From Nitrosomonas sp. (GTDB lineage: Bacteria; Pseudomonadota; Gammaproteobacteria; Burkholderiales; Nitrosomonadaceae), in NCBI RefSeq assembly GCF_019752415.1, contig NZ_JAIEME010000062.1, forward strand, positions 1-49,440: 49,440 nucleotides of DNA, written 5' to 3'. Shown here piece after piece: positions 1 through 7,525 of the stretch. Position 1 is the first letter of the stretch; each line of letters begins with the position of its first letter. Made by a program: the position numbers and the translations under genes. Below the pieces are notes generated by a model that had not been told where the DNA came from, did not search any database, and worked only from the letters and a program-made list of their open reading frames with translations.

Positions 1-33
1 CGAACATAGTGAGGAATCTTGCAATTAACACGA

Positions 34-174
34 GGTCACTTCTAAAAATCCAAATTTCGTCACAACACTTTGTTACTCGAAAAAAATGTTTCCTTACATA
101 TCATGCATATGCTGCGTAACCATTTTTTTCTCGTGCCTCGTTTTGTTTAGAACTTTGAATTTTTAGAAGTGCCC
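34..174. repeat. MITE-like palindromic element
   Basis: Seen: an 18-base arm at 37-54 (CACTTCTAAAAATCCAAA) is repeated inverted at 154-171 with one mismatch. A second inverted match, around a run of seven A/T ending in ATG/CAT, lies further in (about 76-91 and 121-135). The unit is about 140 bases, non-coding and palindromic, which fits a miniature inverted-repeat element mobilised by a transposase elsewhere. No clear target duplication is visible. The rest of 1-326 holds no gene or signal that I can support. Confidence 0.55.
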
Positions 175-326
175 TTGATAGCTTTGAATCTGCACTTTTC
201 GCAATCTTGGCCATTACTGACATTGAACCCTGAGGAGATTGATCTATAAAACTTTTTGGATGAGCTCTGAATTCTTAGAGGCTCCTTATGAATCAGAAGA
301 AAAACTTACTTTCTCCCAGCGATGGC

Positions 327-2201
327 TCACCAATGCAGGCGCCGCAACAGCGATATCTTCTTATTCTGATGGGATTGCATGCGATGCAGGATGTCGTCCA
401 ATGACTGGATTGCCTCGATAATATGTGATCCTTTGTTCAGCATAACGCATTCGGCACGCACACCCATCGCCGCATCGGTTATTTCAGCGCGACTGGGTTT
501 GCCGCTCTTGGATAATCCCTCCAATACCTGCGTAGCCCATATCACCGGTAAACGCGCCGCCTCAGCCAACCAAAGAATTTCTTCCTGTAATTCCGCCAAT
601 CTTTCATAGCCGCATTCCACCGCCAGATCACCACGCGCAATCATTACACCGACATTTGATGATCGCAGCAAAGTCAACAACAGTTCCGGTAGATTCTCAA
701 ACGCAGCGCGCGTTTCGATTTTCAGCACGATCCCCAATTTTTCAGCTTTCAACCGTTTCAAATGCTTTTGTAATAACAGAATGTCAGCAGGCCTTCTGAC
801 AAATGAAAGTCCGACCATATCTGCATGTTTCACGACAAACTCCAGGTGCTCTATGTCTTGTTCCGTCAGACCATTCAACTCAAGTCGGCTATCCGGTAAG
901 TTGATGCCTTTATTCGCGAGCAGTTTCTCTCCACCTTCGCGGGCTTGCGTGATTTCAACGACTAATTTATTTTTACAGACACTGCGAATTACGCCACCGA
1001 TTCTGCCATCATCAATCAGGATACGTTCACCTGGCTGGACGTTTAGAAATACTTCCGGCAAGGAACAGGCAATACTGGCTGCATGCAGCAATCGTCCTCC
1101 CGCATCGAACTGGGCTGGCGTACCCGGCAAAGGTTCAGATGTGATATTCAGATTGTCTTCAATGTGTAATCGGATCAATTCAGGTACTGGCGATAGCGTT
1201 CCGACAATGCCGGTACAACCCGTACGACGTGGGTGCCCGGACACAGGTACCCGCAGGCGATTGAGTGCTATACCAGGCGTGATATAGGTGGTTTGATTGG
1301 ATTCGCCCCAAAAGCCTGTTCCAATTTGACCAACCAATTGCACGCTACGGGAGGAACCCCGCGCGTCAGTAAACTCAATGATATCGCGCGATGTAAATTT
1401 TGCCAGCCAATCTCCCTGTACAGGCAGACAAGCATCTGCAGGAGCCGGGCTGGGAGAAGTATCGCTTTCGGGATGCAACCATATTCGCGCGGGTGCAATC
1501 ACGTTGCCATAGAGATCTCGCTGTGGCTTCCATTTAAGTACAGCCGGACCTGGGGCAATTTCGCCAGTGCGCAACTTAGGACCACCCAAATCCATTAGGA
1601 TACGGCAAGGCCTGCCGGTTTCACGACGCGCCAAATTGATATGCGCAATCATGCGGTTCCATATTTCAGGTGTATCATGCGCACAATTGATGCGGGCGCA
1701 ATCCATACCATGGATAAGCATGTCTTTGATCAACGAATAATCGTCCGCCACTCCGCCTGGCATCGTGACCATGACCCGGGCTCGGCGATGCGAAGGAGGC
1801 TTGCCAAATAACTGATTGGTGTTGCTTTCAAGCTGCGTCGCGCCTCCCCCAGAGGCGGTAGGCGATATTTTGTCAGCTGATTTCTTCCCTAATGCGCAAC
1901 ACAAAAGATCAATGATCGCATTGAGATTGGCGAAGACATGCGATTCCATGCGGCCTAACGATGAGAGACCCACTGCCGCCAATCTTTCTTGCAGCGACCG
2001 TATATCCCGTCGCCTCAAGCCAAGATAGTGAATCAGATTAACGGCACTGAATAGATGGGAAGGATTTATATTCTGCAGTGTTGTCGAAGATGAGTACTCA
2101 AGTTCCAATAGTTCACTCCGCAACCCTTCCAGTTCATTCAGCAAGCTGGCATAGGGATGCAGTTCTTCAGATTTGCGCGAACCCGGTTTCTGTTTAATCA
2201 T
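327..2201 (-). CDS. Pyruvate kinase-like protein, long atypical form
   Basis: A 624-residue protein with pyruvate-kinase barrel motifs: DLGGPKLRTG at 204-213, LIDDGR at 395-400, the GINLPDSRLELNGLTEQD segment at 432-449, the lysine of LKIETRAAFENL (K494), IARGDLAVECG at 521-531 and ATQVLEG-KPSRAEITDAAMGV at 556-581. It should transfer phosphate between phosphoenolpyruvate and ADP in the cytoplasm. Three things are unusual. There is an N-terminal extension of about 135 residues without recognised motifs. The B-domain insert between the two barrel halves is about 180 residues, against roughly 60-70 in standard enzymes. The protein stops near the end of the barrel, so the C-terminal domain that carries allosteric control and the tetramer interface is missing. 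The usual AVMLSGETA segment reads CVMLNKG. It may be unregulated or may use a related substrate. It is monocistronic. Confidence 0.85.
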   Translation of the reverse strand: MIKQKPGSRKSEELHPYASLLNELEGLRSELLELEYSSSTTLQNINPSHLFSAVNLIHYLGLRRRDIRSLQERLAAVGLSSLGRMESHVFANLNAIIDLLCCALGKKSADKISPTASGGGATQLESNTNQLFGKPPSHRRARVMVTMPGGVADDYSLIKDMLIHGMDCARINCAHDTPEIWNRMIAHINLARRETGRPCRILMDLGGPKLRTGEIAPGPAVLKWKPQRDLYGNVIAPARIWLHPESDTSPSPAPADACLPVQGDWLAKFTSRDIIEFTDARGSSRSVQLVGQIGTGFWGESNQTTYITPGIALNRLRVPVSGHPRRTGCTGIVGTLSPVPELIRLHIEDNLNITSEPLPGTPAQFDAGGRLLHAASIACSLPEVFLNVQPGERILIDDGRIGGVIRSVCKNKLVVEITQAREGGEKLLANKGINLPDSRLELNGLTEQDIEHLEFVVKHADMVGLSFVRRPADILLLQKHLKRLKAEKLGIVLKIETRAAFENLPELLLTLLRSSNVGVMIARGDLAVECGYERLAELQEEILWLAEAARLPVIWATQVLEGLSKSGKPSRAEITDAAMGVRAECVMLNKGSHIIEAIQSLDDILHRMQSHQNKKISLLRRLHW

Positions 2202-2325
2202 AATCCCAACAATTTTCAGGGATACGAGAAGTAATTTTATAAATTATAAAAAAATAATATTACATCTATATGACGAACCACCAGTTGCACATACCTATTT
2301 GAAAGTTAGCTCACGTTAAATTAAC

Positions 2326-2392
2326 TCCGGCAGAGCCGGATACTTATCGCTGAAGCTCCTCAAAAAGGCAGTTTGCGAGCCGCTAAAGCGGC
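2326..2392. repeat. Two short hairpins at the end of an IS200/IS605 relic
   Basis: Two perfect short hairpins lie just past the end of the transposase relic. TCCGGC-AGA-GCCGGA spans 2326-2340 and GCCGC-TAAA-GCGGC spans 2379-2392. IS200/IS605 elements carry subterminal hairpins instead of terminal inverted repeats, so these plausibly mark the former right end. Confidence 0.45.
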
Positions 2393-2394
2393 AC

Positions 2395-2516
2395 CTATAT
2401 TCTCAGTTTCAATTGATCATAATGCTCATCTTCCTTTTTTAATCTCGGATATACGCACTGACAATTTCCTCGTCCAGTCCAACCGTCGATACAAAATACC
2501 CACGAACCCGAAAACT
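2395..2516 (-). pseudogene. Remnant of an IS200/IS605-type TnpA transposase
   Basis: On the minus strand, one frame reads RGYFVSTVGLDEEIVSAY and then, after a frameshift, KKEDEHYDQLKLR followed by TAG at 2395-2397. This matches the C-terminal pattern of HUH-type TnpA proteins (a GYFV-S-VG block, the YIR-Q helix and a charged tail). The catalytic HUH motif and the N-terminal half are gone, and two frames are needed to read the piece. It is a dead fragment between the pyruvate-kinase gene and the GGDEF-EAL gene. The rest of 2202-2636 holds only the hairpins listed separately. Confidence 0.6.
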
Positions 2517-2636
2517 CTATCCCGTGAAATTCCTTCCTCTACAACCCAATTGGCGCGCTATTGATATCGCACTTTTACCTTTAATAAAACTAAATATTGC
2601 TATTACTTGTGCTAATACATTATCCTGGCGTATAAA

Positions 2637-4661
2637 TTAGGCCACTTTCTCCGTGATCGCAGAGGCACTCGTCCGAGCGATCATTTCGGCCAAGTGGCCT
2701 GCATCGATTGGTCGGCTGTAAAAATAACCCTGCATTTCAGTGCATCCATATCCCTGCAACAGCCGTGCCTGATGAGCATCTTCCACGCCCTCCGCAACAA
2801 GTCCGATGCCCAGACTGTGCGCAAGCGCTGAAATGGCCTCTACAATCGCAGCATCCTTGGTGTTGTTGGCAAGATCCGTGATGAAACTACGATCGATTTT
2901 GAGACAGTCGATTGGAAATCTCTTGAGATAACTGAGAGACGAGTAGCCGGTTCCAAAGTCATCGATTGACAGAGCGACACCGAGCCCCTTCAGAGCATGC
3001 ATGAGCGAAATGGCATTCTCGGTGTTATCCACCAATAGGCTTTCTGTTAGCTCCATTTCAAGATAGGATGGATCGAGCCCGGTTTCCGCCAGGGCCATGC
3101 GTACGGTGTTTACCAGTGATTCGCTACGGAATTGCCGCGAAGAGAGGTTCACCGACACGCATATCGGCGAGAGTCCCATATCCTGCCACGATTTGTTCTG
3201 GCGGCACGCCTCCCTGATTACCCAGGCACCGACCGGTACGATAAGCCCAGATTCTTCGAGTTGAGAAATAAAGCGGCTCGGAGGTACGATGCCCCATTCA
3301 GGGTGTTTCCAGCGCAACAATGCTTCGACCCCGATTACCTGCTGCGTGCGAGCACACACCCGCGGCTGGTATTGGAGAAAGAACTCTGAATTCGCCACCG
3401 CGCGACGCAATGCCGTCTCCATCTGGAGTTGGTTTTCGACCCGTTCGTTCATCTCAAGCGAAAAAAAACTGAAGCAACTGCCACCCAGCTCTTTCGCGCG
3501 ATACATAGCGGTGTCGGCACATTTCACGAGATAATCAGCAGATTCCCCGTCCCGAGGGTAAACGGCCATGCCGACACTTGCGGATATCGTGAACTCTTCT
3601 CCCTTCAACTCTATTGGCTTGCCAATTACGGCGAGTATGCGTTGTGCAACATCTGCCGCTTGTTCGGGAATTTTTACGTCTTCGAGAATCACCGTGAATT
3701 CGTCACCCCCCATACGAAACAGGATATCACTTTCACGTAATGCGTCCCGAATTCGCTGTGCAGTTAGGCAAAGCAACTGATCTCCAGCATCGTGACCGAG
3801 ACTATCATTGATCAACTTGAAACGGTCGAGATCAAGAAACATTACCGCCATTGTCCAGCCTACGCGCTTTGCGCGGCGCACCGCTTCCTCAGTATGCTCA
3901 GTAAAACTCGCACGGTTAAGAAATCCAGTCAGGGGATCGTGATAGGCTAGATGGCGCATATGTTCTAAATCCTTTTCGCGTTGCAATTGCTGCTCATGGA
4001 TTAGACGATCAGATCGTTTTGTGAACACCCACATAAGCATATAGATAAGCGACATAAGAAGAATTAACCAGCCGATAGAGCGGATCTGCTGTGTATACAT
4101 GGCGCTTATTAAGTGCGTCGTATCGGAATCAATGGCAATGATGCCTTCAACTGGTGCAGCATCAAGAATCCGGATAGGTACGTAGCTAGTCACGATGTGA
4201 CGCTCTTGCAACTCGCCGCGGTTTGTTTTATAGACGTCGTGGTATGCAAGCGTGCTTATCACCTTGCCATTGCGTGCACTACGATAGTGCGCATCTGCGA
4301 ATTGAAGATCACCAATCTGCTCCGCGTTGGTGGAATAGACGACGAGACCGTTCATATCAAGAAGAGTTACATTGACTACGTTGACACCGCGCAACAACAT
4401 GCGCAGATCGCGGTGAATATGGCGTATCTCATCGCTGCTTTGTAGCTCTTCACGGTTGAGGGATGCTGCGCTCTGTACGAAACCCGCATGGCTGGGCCAC
4501 ATGGAGTTTGCGTATGATTTTGTGAGCATCAAGCTTACCTGCCTCTGGCCATCAATTAGCGATTCCTCGGCAAACAAGTGATAGAAATAGCCTAGCATCA
4601 TAGTCGCCAGTATCATTGTAAACAGAACGATTATCGAAGAGTAGCGTGCGAGTCGATTCAT
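2637..4661 (-). CDS. Membrane GGDEF-EAL protein (cyclic di-GMP turnover)
   Basis: 674 residues. Transmembrane segment 1 is at about 8-27 and segment 2 at about 196-213, leaving a periplasmic sensor loop of about 165 residues. A short helix leads to the GGDEF domain, which begins at HDPLTGFLNR (241-250). The active-site motif GGDEF (318-322) is intact and is preceded by a product-inhibition site RESD (309-312). The EAL domain follows, with EAL at 446-448, ELTE near 537-540 and DDFGTGYSSL at 567-576, so both synthesis and hydrolysis of cyclic di-GMP look possible. The signal sensed is unknown; the loop shows no named domain that I recognise. It is monocistronic. The start ATG at 4661 places the first membrane segment directly at the N terminus. 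Confidence 0.93.
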   Translation of the reverse strand: MNRLARYSSIIVLFTMILATMMLGYFYHLFAEESLIDGQRQVSLMLTKSYANSMWPSHAGFVQSAASLNREELQSSDEIRHIHRDLRMLLRGVNVVNVTLLDMNGLVVYSTNAEQIGDLQFADAHYRSARNGKVISTLAYHDVYKTNRGELQERHIVTSYVPIRILDAAPVEGIIAIDSDTTHLISAMYTQQIRSIGWLILLMSLIYMLMWVFTKRSDRLIHEQQLQREKDLEHMRHLAYHDPLTGFLNRASFTEHTEEAVRRAKRVGWTMAVMFLDLDRFKLINDSLGHDAGDQLLCLTAQRIRDALRESDILFRMGGDEFTVILEDVKIPEQAADVAQRILAVIGKPIELKGEEFTISASVGMAVYPRDGESADYLVKCADTAMYRAKELGGSCFSFFSLEMNERVENQLQMETALRRAVANSEFFLQYQPRVCARTQQVIGVEALLRWKHPEWGIVPPSRFISQLEESGLIVPVGAWVIREACRQNKSWQDMGLSPICVSVNLSSRQFRSESLVNTVRMALAETGLDPSYLEMELTESLLVDNTENAISLMHALKGLGVALSIDDFGTGYSSLSYLKRFPIDCLKIDRSFITDLANNTKDAAIVEAISALAHSLGIGLVAEGVEDAHQARLLQGYGCTEMQGYFYSRPIDAGHLAEMIARTSASAITEKVA

Positions 4662-5061
4662 ATTGATTTGATAAATGAATTAATTGGAATTGCATCGTGT
4701 TTGAAGTAGTCGTTAACGGGTCAGACACATAATCCTTTAGCGACATATAAGAGGTATTTGTATGAATAATAAGAAGAATTTATTGCAGAAATATTACAAA
4801 TCAACAACTGCATCTATTAATTCTAAAATTAGCGAACTAGAGATTAATCATGGGTATATCGAATTACTTATTATTGTTGCTTATTTTAGCGTTAGAGGTT
4901 AAGTAAAAATTTCTATTCGAGATTACTTAATCAATACTCTCAAGTGTACAAATAAAACTCGCGATAAAATTTTGGATAATGCATTTCCATCAAATATATA
5001 ATGAAAAAAATAGATTCCAGTTTTACGTTAGAATGGTTGCTAATATCGTGCCTAATTCACA
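4662..5061. other. AT-rich spacer, nothing recognised
   Basis: This spacer separates the divergent GGDEF-EAL and methylase genes. It is strongly AT-rich. I see no open frame of useful length, no hairpin terminator and no repeat. It presumably carries both promoters. Confidence 0.5.
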
Positions 5062-5937
5062 ATGGAATATCCGATGAAACTCAATACTCCTTTACGTTAC
5101 CCAGGCGGAAAAAACAAATTATCAGGATTCATTAAGTTGATTTTTGAGCAAAATAATCTGTTCGATGGACATTATGTTGAGCCATACGCAGGCGGTGCGG
5201 GGATAGCAATAAATTTACTAACCCGCGGCTATGCATCCTGCATCCATTTGAACGATGCGAATCCTGCTATATACGCTTTCTGGCAAAGTGTTATCAATCA
5301 ACCGGAAGCACTTTGCAGAGCGATTCACGATGTAGAAATAACAATGAAAGAATGGCAACGGCAGATTGCTATTCTAAATTTCCCTGCGGATCACAGTTCA
5401 CTTGAAGTGGGATTCTCAATTTTTTTTCTAAATCGAATTAATCGCCTAGGAATCCTCTGGGGAGGATCTGCCGATGGAGTAAACCAAGATTGTCATTGGA
5501 AGCTTGATGCACGCTTTGACAAGGTTGACTTAATTCGCCGGATTGAATGGATTGCGCTGTACCGCTCACAGATTCACCTATATAACCAAAATGCGGCTGA
5601 TTTTATTAAAACCGTATTACCAGTACTTCCCGTCAAAACACTTATTTATATTGACCTCCCTTCCTTTGTCAAAGGACGCCGGCTTTATGAAAACCACAAT
5701 TTGCATAATGATCACATAAGTATTGCAGAACTGGTCAAGGAGCATATCACTCAGCACTGGATAGTTTCATGCGACAACAATCCGGAAATTATTGAGATGT
5801 ACAAAGGTTATCCGACCACAATCTGTGATTTCAATCACAACGTACGACATCACAGCAAAGACTCTAAGGTTATGTTTTTCAGCAAAAAACTAATCATTCC
5901 TAGCTTAAAGAATCCGTTAAATCTAAAGTCTGCTTAA
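5062..5937 (+). CDS. Dam-type adenine-N6 DNA methyltransferase with altered catalytic motif
   Basis: 291 residues, or 287 if the second ATG at 5074 is used. That start gives MKLNTPLRYPGGK, the normal N terminus of the D12 class. Motif X (LRYPGGK) and the SAM-binding motif (VEPYAGGAG, 39-47) are intact, and the family tail segment WIVSCDNNPEI is present. The catalytic motif IV, normally DPPY, reads DLPS at 198-201 (codons GAC CTC CCT TCC, 5653-5664). Loss of the first proline and of the aromatic residue should block or strongly weaken adenine flipping and methyl transfer. No restriction enzyme lies next to it. It could be a dead remnant, a DNA- or SAM-binding pseudoenzyme, or a very divergent active form. 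Confidence 0.85.
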   Translation: MEYPMKLNTPLRYPGGKNKLSGFIKLIFEQNNLFDGHYVEPYAGGAGIAINLLTRGYASCIHLNDANPAIYAFWQSVINQPEALCRAIHDVEITMKEWQRQIAILNFPADHSSLEVGFSIFFLNRINRLGILWGGSADGVNQDCHWKLDARFDKVDLIRRIEWIALYRSQIHLYNQNAADFIKTVLPVLPVKTLIYIDLPSFVKGRRLYENHNLHNDHISIAELVKEHITQHWIVSCDNNPEIIEMYKGYPTTICDFNHNVRHHSKDSKVMFFSKKLIIPSLKNPLNLKSA

Positions 5938-6013
5938 CGGATGATCCCTCTCATCTATGTCTAGTAATCCAAGAAATTAAAGTAATACGCAAAACGGGAA
6001 GCATTATTAAATG

Positions 6014-6430
6014 CTAGGCATATATATTTTTTGCTAACTCTCGTTTTAGCTTTTTATTGGAAACTGACTTTAAATATTTTTTCAAACTTACCAGTTTACG
6101 CTTGCGGTCATGAATTTCCGGCCAGCACTTTAAAATACGCTTGACGTAGAGCAAAAAAACTGTTGTTTTGCGCTTGTGCTTGCCATTGGGGCTTTGCAGT
6201 AACACTTGCTCTCTGAAATGTTTATCAAGCTTACCGAGAATACCAGCCTCTTCAAACGCTTCCAGTGCCGCCACCTGCCTGTTATTGAGCTTCTTCTCCA
6301 ATTTCCCTGTGGGTATAATCCACTTTCGTTCCTCACGACTGGTGACCAGATATACCTTAAGCCTAGTTTTTCTCATGACGACAGGGACTACTGCGATTCG
6401 CTTTTTCTTATGATGTTGCTTGCTAGCCAT
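6014..6430 (-). CDS. Nudix hydrolase, diphosphoinositol/polyphosphate-hydrolase-like
   Basis: The start chosen is the ATG at 6430 (MASKQHHKKKRIAV), giving 138 residues; a longer frame to 6484 exists. The fold start (AVVPVVMR), the IPTGKLEKK segment and the EAFEEAGI half of the Nudix box are clear. The box is imperfect: the arginine before the first conserved glutamate is leucine (ALEAFEEAGI), although the metal-binding EE pair is kept. The short, lysine-rich form with a PTGK-type loop resembles small Nudix enzymes that cleave inositol pyrophosphates, dinucleoside polyphosphates or polyphosphate. It is the last gene of the CHAD-ParA operon, which supports a polyphosphate-related substrate. The substrate is inference. 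Confidence 0.75.
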   Translation of the reverse strand: MASKQHHKKKRIAVVPVVMRKTRLKVYLVTSREERKWIIPTGKLEKKLNNRQVAALEAFEEAGILGKLDKHFREQVLLQSPNGKHKRKTTVFLLYVKRILKCWPEIHDRKRKLVSLKKYLKSVSNKKLKRELAKNIYA

Positions 6431-6533
6431 AATCCCGTTTACCTTCCTTGACTGGATGGGCACTCTGATAGCGTTTATTTTCAATCATCCCTAAAGCTGC
6501 AAACTCCGGCGGTGTAAAGGTAACAGCTTCCAC
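6423..6533 (-). CDS. Possible small protein translationally coupled to the Nudix gene
   Basis: A 36-codon frame starts at GTG (6531-6533) and reads EAVTFTPPEFAALGMIENKR, ending RDYG then TAG at 6423-6425. Its stop overlaps the ATG of the Nudix gene by eight bases (ATGGCTAG), a typical coupling arrangement. The sequence looks coding-like (balanced, with few rare residues), but it is short and I know no family for it. It could also be the tail of a decayed gene whose earlier part is the fragment at 6594-6731. Confidence 0.35.
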   Translation of the reverse strand: MEAVTFTPPEFAALGMIENKRYQSAHPVKEGKRDYG

Positions 6534-6593
6534 TTTAGATTAAAACCCTACTTCTGATAATATCAAAGGTCTGTGTGATTCATTATAAATACC

Positions 6594-6731
6594 CTACTCA
6601 AGTCGATGACCATTCGGAATAAAACTATAACGTGATTTTTCCAGCTGCACTTCCTTGGTCAGGGATGATAGAAAATTCGATACTTCCTCATAAAAAACCC
6701 AGACTCTTTCCGGCGCAGGTCCGATTCTTTC
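6594..6731 (-). pseudogene. Coding-like fragment without a start codon
   Basis: Forty-five in-frame codons without ATG, GTG or TTG at a sensible position end with TAG at 6594-6596. They read, in part, RIGPAPERVWVFYEEVSNFL and FIPNGHRLE. The amino-acid pattern looks like real protein (aromatic- and charge-rich helices) and not like random sequence. It lies between parA and the Nudix gene on the same strand, so it may be the C-terminal remnant of a lost fourth operon member. Family unknown. Confidence 0.25.
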
Positions 6732-6772
6732 TCAATTAAATAGAATTTTCATCCCATCTCAATTGCTCTAAC

Positions 6773-7525
6773 TTATCCACACTTTCTCTCGGTTTCTGAA
6801 ACTTCTTTCCAAAGTTTGATATAAGCGTAATTAGCTTGCTGGGATTTAGCAAAAACATCGACAGGTGCTTTGTGTACGCCCATTTTCTCGATATCTGATG
6901 AATATGGAATGGTTGTATTCAGAAACATTTTGTATCTTGCAGACATGGCTTCCATTGTTGCTTTGTGCAGTGACTTTTGTCCCTGAACCATTGAGAAAAA
7001 AGGCACGATCTTATTCTGCGGATAATCATTTTCCTCAAAAAATGCCATCAGCTGCTCAAAAGTCCGTTCTGAAAGCGGGGTAGGAATAACAGGCACCAGA
7101 ACCAAATTAGATGCGATAAATATAGATTCCGACAGATAGCTAATGGATGGCGGACAGTCTAATATCACCAAGTCATATTCTTTATTGAAGCCTTTTAATA
7201 CGCGCTTCAAACGATTTTTGCGTTTTTTGAAGCCTGCCAACAGTGTATCAAAGTTACGAAAACTCAAGTGTGCCGGAATAATATCCAGATTCTCAAAGTC
7301 ACTCGCTTTAATGTGTTTTACCAAGTTTTCATACGCATTAAAAAAGCGCTTTGCCCATTTTTTTGAGGATGGCTTTATCCTGAAATAAAAGGACGAGGCA
7401 CCTTGAGGGTCCAAGTCAATTAGTAATGTTTTTAACCCGGATTTAGCAGCCCAGTAGGCAAGATTGACCGCAGTAGCCGTTTTTCCGACACCTCCTTTCA
7501 TGCTGTAGCAAGCAATCACTTTCAT
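6773..7525 (-). CDS. ParA/MinD-type partition ATPase
   Basis: 250 residues, the usual ParA length without an N-terminal DNA-binding domain. The deviant Walker A motif KGGVGKT (10-16) contains the signature lysine, followed by LIDLDPQGASS (36-46) and the Walker B region LVILDCPPS. Such ATPases form dynamic gradients on the nucleoid and move or space cargo such as plasmids, chemoreceptors, carboxysomes or storage granules. No ParB and no centromere-like repeats are nearby, so plasmid or chromosome partition is unlikely. The start overlaps the stop of the CHAD gene by four bases (ATGA), which makes the CHAD protein the likely cargo adaptor. Confidence 0.9.
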   Translation of the reverse strand: MKVIACYSMKGGVGKTATAVNLAYWAAKSGLKTLLIDLDPQGASSFYFRIKPSSKKWAKRFFNAYENLVKHIKASDFENLDIIPAHLSFRNFDTLLAGFKKRKNRLKRVLKGFNKEYDLVILDCPPSISYLSESIFIASNLVLVPVIPTPLSERTFEQLMAFFEENDYPQNKIVPFFSMVQGQKSLHKATMEAMSARYKMFLNTTIPYSSDIEKMGVHKAPVDVFAKSQQANYAYIKLWKEVSETERKCG

